Of a stretch of 8,121 nucleotides of DNA, positions 5,496 to 8,121 are shown in pieces. Numbering within the stretch: position 1 is the first letter of the stretch; each line of letters begins with the position of its first letter. Under the pieces are notes generated by a model that was given only the letters and a program-made list of their open reading frames with translations, was not told where the DNA came from and did not search any database. This stretch comes from DASQVO01 sp035640715 (GTDB lineage: Bacteria > Actinomycetota > Actinomycetes > Streptosporangiales > Streptosporangiaceae). The stretch is taken from positions 1 through 8,121 of the forward strand of contig DASQVO010000477.1 in NCBI GenBank assembly GCA_035640715.1, written 5' to 3'. Position numbers and translations under genes: made by a program.

Positions 5496-5972
5496 TACGT
5501 TCCCCTGGTGTCTTTCTCCTAGGCCGTGAGCCGGCGGGCCCAGGGCATCCTTGCGCTTGTAGGTGGCGTGTAGCTCGTCGGTCGGCAAGCCGGCGATGAG
5601 CCGGTCACGTGCCGCTTCCAGGTGCCGGAGACGACCAATATGGAACAGGTCGAACGCAGCCGGTAACTGGCATCGCCGCGTCCTGTCGGCATGCCGAGCT
5701 AGCTGGCGTGTCCTGCTGCTCGGACGCACGCGAAGCACCGCAGAGGGGCTGCACAGAATTTGCGATAGCCCGACCTTGCTTGCGAGAAGCGGCTACCAAA
5801 ACTCGCTCATCAGTCACGTACTGGAAGACGCCTTTGGGCCGAGAAACGTGAGTTGCCTCAATCTCATCCGTAACCACTTGTCAGGCGCGCCCAAGTCCTT
5901 GATGGCCCCATCCGGCTCGCTCGCCCGGCGGATGGGTGCTCACATCCGTCCCTCCGCGAGCGTCTGCACGGC
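5496..5972. other. Stretch without a defensible gene, partly lower in GC
   Basis: No frame here can be assigned with confidence. Two minus frames look partly protein-like. One, in frame with the zinc-finger gene (5738 downward), contains LFHIGRLRHLEAARDRLIAG. Another starts at 5877 and contains THVSRPKGVFQYVTDERVLV before dissolving into low-complexity sequence. Neither has a good ribosome site or a recognised family. Bases from about 5740 to 5900 are visibly less GC-rich than the surroundings, which fits decayed or foreign DNA. Confidence 0.4.
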
Positions 5973-6293
5973 ATGACTGATGCTGACGAGCCGTCACGGA
6001 CCGGCACGCCCATATCAGGTGAGAAGTGGACGCTCGGCGACACCGGCCAGATCCAGGAAGTGTTCCGCCTGCTGGCGATCCCGCCGCTGAGCGGATATAC
6101 CCCGGTCGCCATCACGGCGGTCGGCGTTGTCGTGTCACCAGCCGGCGAAGTCGGGCACTATCCCGTGTACGCCCAGGTAGTCGAGGCCAAGCTCTCGGAG
6201 ACGACTGAGGTGCGTGCGGCCATCGCGATCCTCAGACGATGGCTTCTCGCGCAGCGGCAGAGCGGTCCGGGCGGCGGACAGCCGTTCGCTTGA
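5973..6293 (+). CDS. Hypothetical protein, family not recognised
   Basis: This encodes 106 residues and its codon use is typical of the window's good genes, with mostly G or C in third positions. The N-terminus is polar (MTDADEPSRTGTPISG). The middle has alternating hydrophobic strands (YTPVAITAVGVVVSP and YPVYAQVVEAKL), and the end has an amphipathic helix (TEVRAAIAILRRWLLAQ) with a glycine-rich tail. No signal peptide, membrane segment or cysteine is present. It could be a small alpha/beta protein, but no function can be given. The ribosome site before ATG 5973 is weak. It converges on the minus-strand SnoaL-like gene, with an inverted repeat at 6302-6327 that would suit a terminator between them. 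No operon partner is visible. Confidence 0.6.
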   Translation: MTDADEPSRTGTPISGEKWTLGDTGQIQEVFRLLAIPPLSGYTPVAITAVGVVVSPAGEVGHYPVYAQVVEAKLSETTEVRAAIAILRRWLLAQRQSGPGGGQPFA

Positions 6294-6301
6294 ATGGGAA
6301 T

Positions 6302-6327
6302 GTGCCGCGACCGGCTACGTGCGGCAC
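6302..6327 (+). terminator. Inverted repeat between convergent genes
   Basis: GTGCCGC at 6302-6308 pairs exactly with GCGGCAC at 6321-6327 around a 12-base loop. It starts 9 bases after the stop at 6293. A smaller stem, AACGG/CCGTT with a 3-base loop, follows at 6347-6359. There is no T-run. Position between convergent genes makes a terminator reasonable, but the stem is short. Confidence 0.35.
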
Positions 6328-6443
6328 CACGTCTCAGCCCCGCCGAAACGGCGACCGTTGTCTTACCGTGTCGACCCGGCCGCTATCAGGCGAGCGAGGA
6401 AGGGCCTGGTGATGACCGTGCCGTTTGACCGTGATACCGGGCG

Positions 6444-6890
6444 TCAGGCCTTGGCGATCAGGCCGAGCTGGCGGAGCGCCGTGACCCCGTCGTCGAGACC
6501 GATCTCCTCGGTGATCAGGCCGTTCTCAACCTTCAGCACCGTAGTTCCCGTGAACCGCATGGTCTTGCCGGTGGTAGCCGGCAGCGGGCCGTAGGGCATG
6601 TCGTCGAACGCGTCACCGCTGTGGGTGCCGCCGCCCTCCCACTGACCGACCACGTAGTCACCCTCAGCGATCAGGTCGGCGGTGCCCCAGAAGTTCAGGT
6701 CCGGGAACGCGGCGCGGAACTTCTCCGCGAACGCGCGGACCGCGTCCCGGCCGCGCTGCGGCGCGTGCAGCGAGTACTCGAACCTGATGTTCGGGGCGGC
6801 GAGCTCGTCGATAACCGACGGGTTGAAGTCCTTGCCCCAGAACTCCGTGAACCACCGGCCTACAACGGCCTTGTTCTCCTCAATCGACAT
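6444..6890 (-). CDS. SnoaL-like / ester cyclase family protein
   Basis: This encodes a 148-residue single-domain protein of the SnoaL/NTF2-like fold. The signature parts are the opening helix MSIEENKAVVGRWFTEFW, the pocket-forming FRAAFPDLNFWGTADLIAEGD (58-78), VVGQWEGGGTHSGDAF (80-95), and the closing strands TGKTMRFTGTTVLKVENGLI plus EEIGLDDG. Named members cyclise polyketide esters, but most homologues are small enzymes or binding proteins of unknown substrate, and no polyketide genes are present here. It is cytosolic with no signal peptide. ATG at 6890 follows GGGAAG by 6 bases. It begins 29 bases after the second methyltransferase, so the two are probably co-transcribed. Why a SnoaL-like protein accompanies a DNA-repair gene is not clear. 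The frame continues upstream, but only as a shadow of the methyltransferase gene. Confidence 0.88.
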   Translation of the reverse strand: MSIEENKAVVGRWFTEFWGKDFNPSVIDELAAPNIRFEYSLHAPQRGRDAVRAFAEKFRAAFPDLNFWGTADLIAEGDYVVGQWEGGGTHSGDAFDDMPYGPLPATTGKTMRFTGTTVLKVENGLITEEIGLDDGVTALRQLGLIAKA

Positions 6891-6919
6891 GTGCTGCTTC
6901 CCTTTCTCGCTCGCTGCGA

Positions 6920-7462
6920 CTACCAGAGCCGCGCCTCGCGGGCGAATCCCGCCCTCAACACCCCCGCGTGCTCGATCTCGAGCAAGGCGCGCTTGCGGTC
7001 CAGGCCCCCGGCGTAGCCGGTGAGCTTGCCAGTGGCGCCAACCACCCGGTGGCACGGAATGATGATGCACAGCGGGTTGCGGCCAACCGCCGCGCCGGCG
7101 TCCCGCGGATCGACCCCGGCCCCCAGGCTGCGCGCGAGCTCGCCGTAGGTGGTCGTTTCTCCGTAGCGCACGCCGGCCACCAGCTCCCAGACCCGCCGGT
7201 CGAACTCGCCGCCCCTGACCTTCAGGGGTAGCTCGAACCCGCTTCGGTATCCGGCGAGGAACTCACCGAGCTGGCGCGCCACCTCATCGAACCCCTCATC
7301 ACTGAGAGCGCCGAATGCAGCCCGCTCGGGCCGCGGCCAGTGCCGCCGGAAGTAAAGCCCAGTCAGCGAGTCGCCTTCCCGGACTACCGTCAGCTCGCCC
7401 AAGGCCGTCTTGAGCACCGTGTGCACGGCGGCTGAGACACCGCCTGCTGTCACTGTCACCAT
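6920..7462 (-). CDS. ogt: Second methylated-DNA-[protein]-cysteine S-methyltransferase (MGMT)
   Basis: This is a 180-residue O6-methylguanine repair protein. A beta-sheet N-terminal domain (VLKTALGELTVVREGDSLTGLYF, in two runs over about 16-38) precedes the catalytic domain, which has the helix-turn-helix YGETTTYGELARSLG (100-114), the arginine finger Arg120, Asn129, active site IIIPCHRVVG with Cys137 and His138, and Glu164 in LLEIE. All key residues are kept. It differs from the window's first MGMT: it has no 35-residue N-terminal extension, a GRNPL segment before the active site, and about 16 extra C-terminal residues (HAGVLRAGFAREARLW). It is therefore a separate lineage, not a recent duplicate. 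GGAAGGA just before ATG 7462 fixes the start; the open frame further upstream is unlike the family. A SnoaL-like gene follows after 29 bases. Confidence 0.95.
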   Translation of the reverse strand: MVTVTAGGVSAAVHTVLKTALGELTVVREGDSLTGLYFRRHWPRPERAAFGALSDEGFDEVARQLGEFLAGYRSGFELPLKVRGGEFDRRVWELVAGVRYGETTTYGELARSLGAGVDPRDAGAAVGRNPLCIIIPCHRVVGATGKLTGYAGGLDRKRALLEIEHAGVLRAGFAREARLW

Positions 7463-7699
7463 CTGTTTCCTTCCGCCGCCGGTCATGCCCTCACTCACAA
7501 CAGGCAGACGCGCCACAAACGCCGTGCGTGAGACCCGAGTCGCAAGCCACTCCGGCTTCGGGCACCTGGCGGCAGCCGGCCAAAAAGCAAGCGCGCGGTA
7601 CTTCACGTTTGCAGCACTGCAGGCGTCTGCACAGTGGGGCAGCGCAAGCCGACTCACCGGCGCCTGCTCTCCCGCAACGCCTCACAAAGGACGGGAACT
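7463..7699. promoter_or_regulatory. Divergent intergenic region
   Basis: These 237 bases separate the minus-strand methyltransferase from the plus-strand small-gene pair, so promoters for both directions should lie here. I found no clear -35/-10 pair on either strand. A GCAG/CTGC-rich patch at about 7608-7634 contains several short inverted repeats that might serve as an operator, but nothing decisive. Assignment is by position only. Confidence 0.35.
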
Positions 7700-7981
7700 A
7701 TGCCTCAAATCCCTTACTACCTCGGCCGCCCGGCCAGCTTCTGGATCGCGGTCATGTCACGCCATGCGCGGGCAACAGCAGCGAATGCGCCTGCCGCCAC
7801 ATCCCCGGCCCGCCAACGACCCGTCGTGCCGACCGCGCCTGTGGGCGAAGGTCATGGCCGCCACGGTGAAGCAGAAGCCTCTGTCCCGTCCCGGCCTTCA
7901 ACCTCGATCCGCCCGGAGTCGCGATCAGGTGGCCCAGACCTCGACGCGTCCGACCCGCATCACAAAGGAGGCCCGTCATGA
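7700..7981 (+). CDS. Small conserved-looking actinobacterial protein (YYLGRPAS motif)
   Basis: This encodes 93 residues. The N-terminus MPQIPYYLGRPASFWIAVMS reads like small actinomycete proteins of unknown function that I recall with a YYxGRPAxxWI opening. The rest is disordered, rich in Ala, Pro, Arg, Ser and His, with no membrane segment. AAAGGA lies 8-9 bases before the ATG. Its stop overlaps the next start as ATGA, and its final codons (HHKGG) contain the AAAGGAGG ribosome site of the next gene. The two proteins are thus translationally coupled and probably work together. The conserved part is short, so the long variable tail may be linker-like or a degraded end. No function can be assigned. 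Confidence 0.65.
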   Translation: MPQIPYYLGRPASFWIAVMSRHARATAANAPAATSPARQRPVVPTAPVGEGHGRHGEAEASVPSRPSTSIRPESRSGGPDLDASDPHHKGGPS

Positions 7982-8121
7982 CCAGGCTGAACGTTAACGA
8001 AGCCGTATGCGAGGCACTCTTCGCCTCACCACTGCAGCCATCTGACCGTCCGACTGCCGAGACGGTCGCGCACGCGATCGGCAGCACCGTGCGACGCCTC
8101 GGCCCGGACGGCTGCGCCAGT
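7978..8121 (+). CDS. Small conserved actinobacterial protein, cut by the window end (partial)
   Basis: The first 48 residues are visible, opening MTRLNVNEAVCEALFAS and continuing PLQPSDRPTAETVAHAIG and STVRRLGPDGCAS. This matches a group of short actinomycete proteins I recall as hypothetical, with a VNExVCxALFAS opening and a GCAxxMAQEFGDHPExAxxRM-like continuation. The visible part is helical and soluble. AAAGGAGG at 7964-7971, 6 bases before the ATG, is the strongest ribosome site in the window. The start overlaps the stop of the preceding gene (ATGA). Function is unknown, and the 3' end lies outside the window. Confidence 0.8.
   Translation, partial: MTRLNVNEAVCEALFASPLQPSDRPTAETVAHAIGSTVRRLGPDGCAS

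Noticed and set aside
5496..5738. An 81-residue N-terminal extension of the zinc-finger protein
   Set aside because: It has no family match, and the internal ATG has a strong ribosome site with a typical MHETCDRCG opening.
7463..7657. A 65-residue N-terminal extension of the second methyltransferase
   Set aside because: The extra residues are unlike the family, and a good ribosome site GGAAGGA lies right before ATG 7462.
7752..8087. A 111-residue minus-strand frame
   Set aside because: It runs opposite two better-supported small genes that have strong ribosome sites and coupled ends.

Overview
This is high-GC DNA with actinobacterial gene content: an ECF sigma factor next to alkylation-repair genes, a short CxxC/CGHC zinc-finger protein, and a pair of small overlapping genes of a kind I associate with actinomycetes. 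ATGA stop/start overlaps are frequent. The host is most likely an actinomycete. A finer placement cannot be defended from the sequence. I see no rRNA, tRNA, CRISPR array or intact transposase.

Left part (1-1745, plus strand): a small cupin protein is followed by an alpha/beta hydrolase. Next come about 465 bases without an intact gene. They hold the broken tail of a PucR-type transcription regulator, whose helix-turn-helix segment has been lost at a frameshifting junction, and a long hairpin just beyond the stop of the next gene on the minus strand.

Centre (1746-4598, minus strand): this is the main system of the window. Reading along the minus strand, the order is an ECF-type sigma factor, an O6-methylguanine-DNA methyltransferase (Ogt type), a 2-oxoglutarate/Fe(II) oxygenase of the predicted nucleic-acid type, a stand-alone Ada metal-binding-like domain, and a short-chain dehydrogenase. 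The first four are separated by 2 bases or overlap by 4, so they very probably form one translationally coupled unit for sensing and repairing alkylated nucleic acid. Two points are unusual. The Ada-like domain has glycine where Ada has its methyl-accepting cysteine. Its last codons also lie inside a perfect 21-bp hairpin that separates the repair genes from the dehydrogenase.

Right-centre (4599-5972): this stretch has few clear genes. It holds one doubtful small minus-strand reading frame, one convincing 59-residue zinc-finger gene, several weak inverted repeats, and a patch of lower GC that may be decayed DNA.

Right part (5973-8121): an unrecognised plus-strand gene converges on a minus-strand pair made of a second, different Ogt-type methyltransferase and a SnoaL-like protein. 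Divergent from that pair, on the plus strand, are two small genes overlapping by ATGA. The second runs off the window end. Two methyltransferases of different lineages about 3 kb apart make this an alkylation-repair neighbourhood, although only the central operon is tightly organised.
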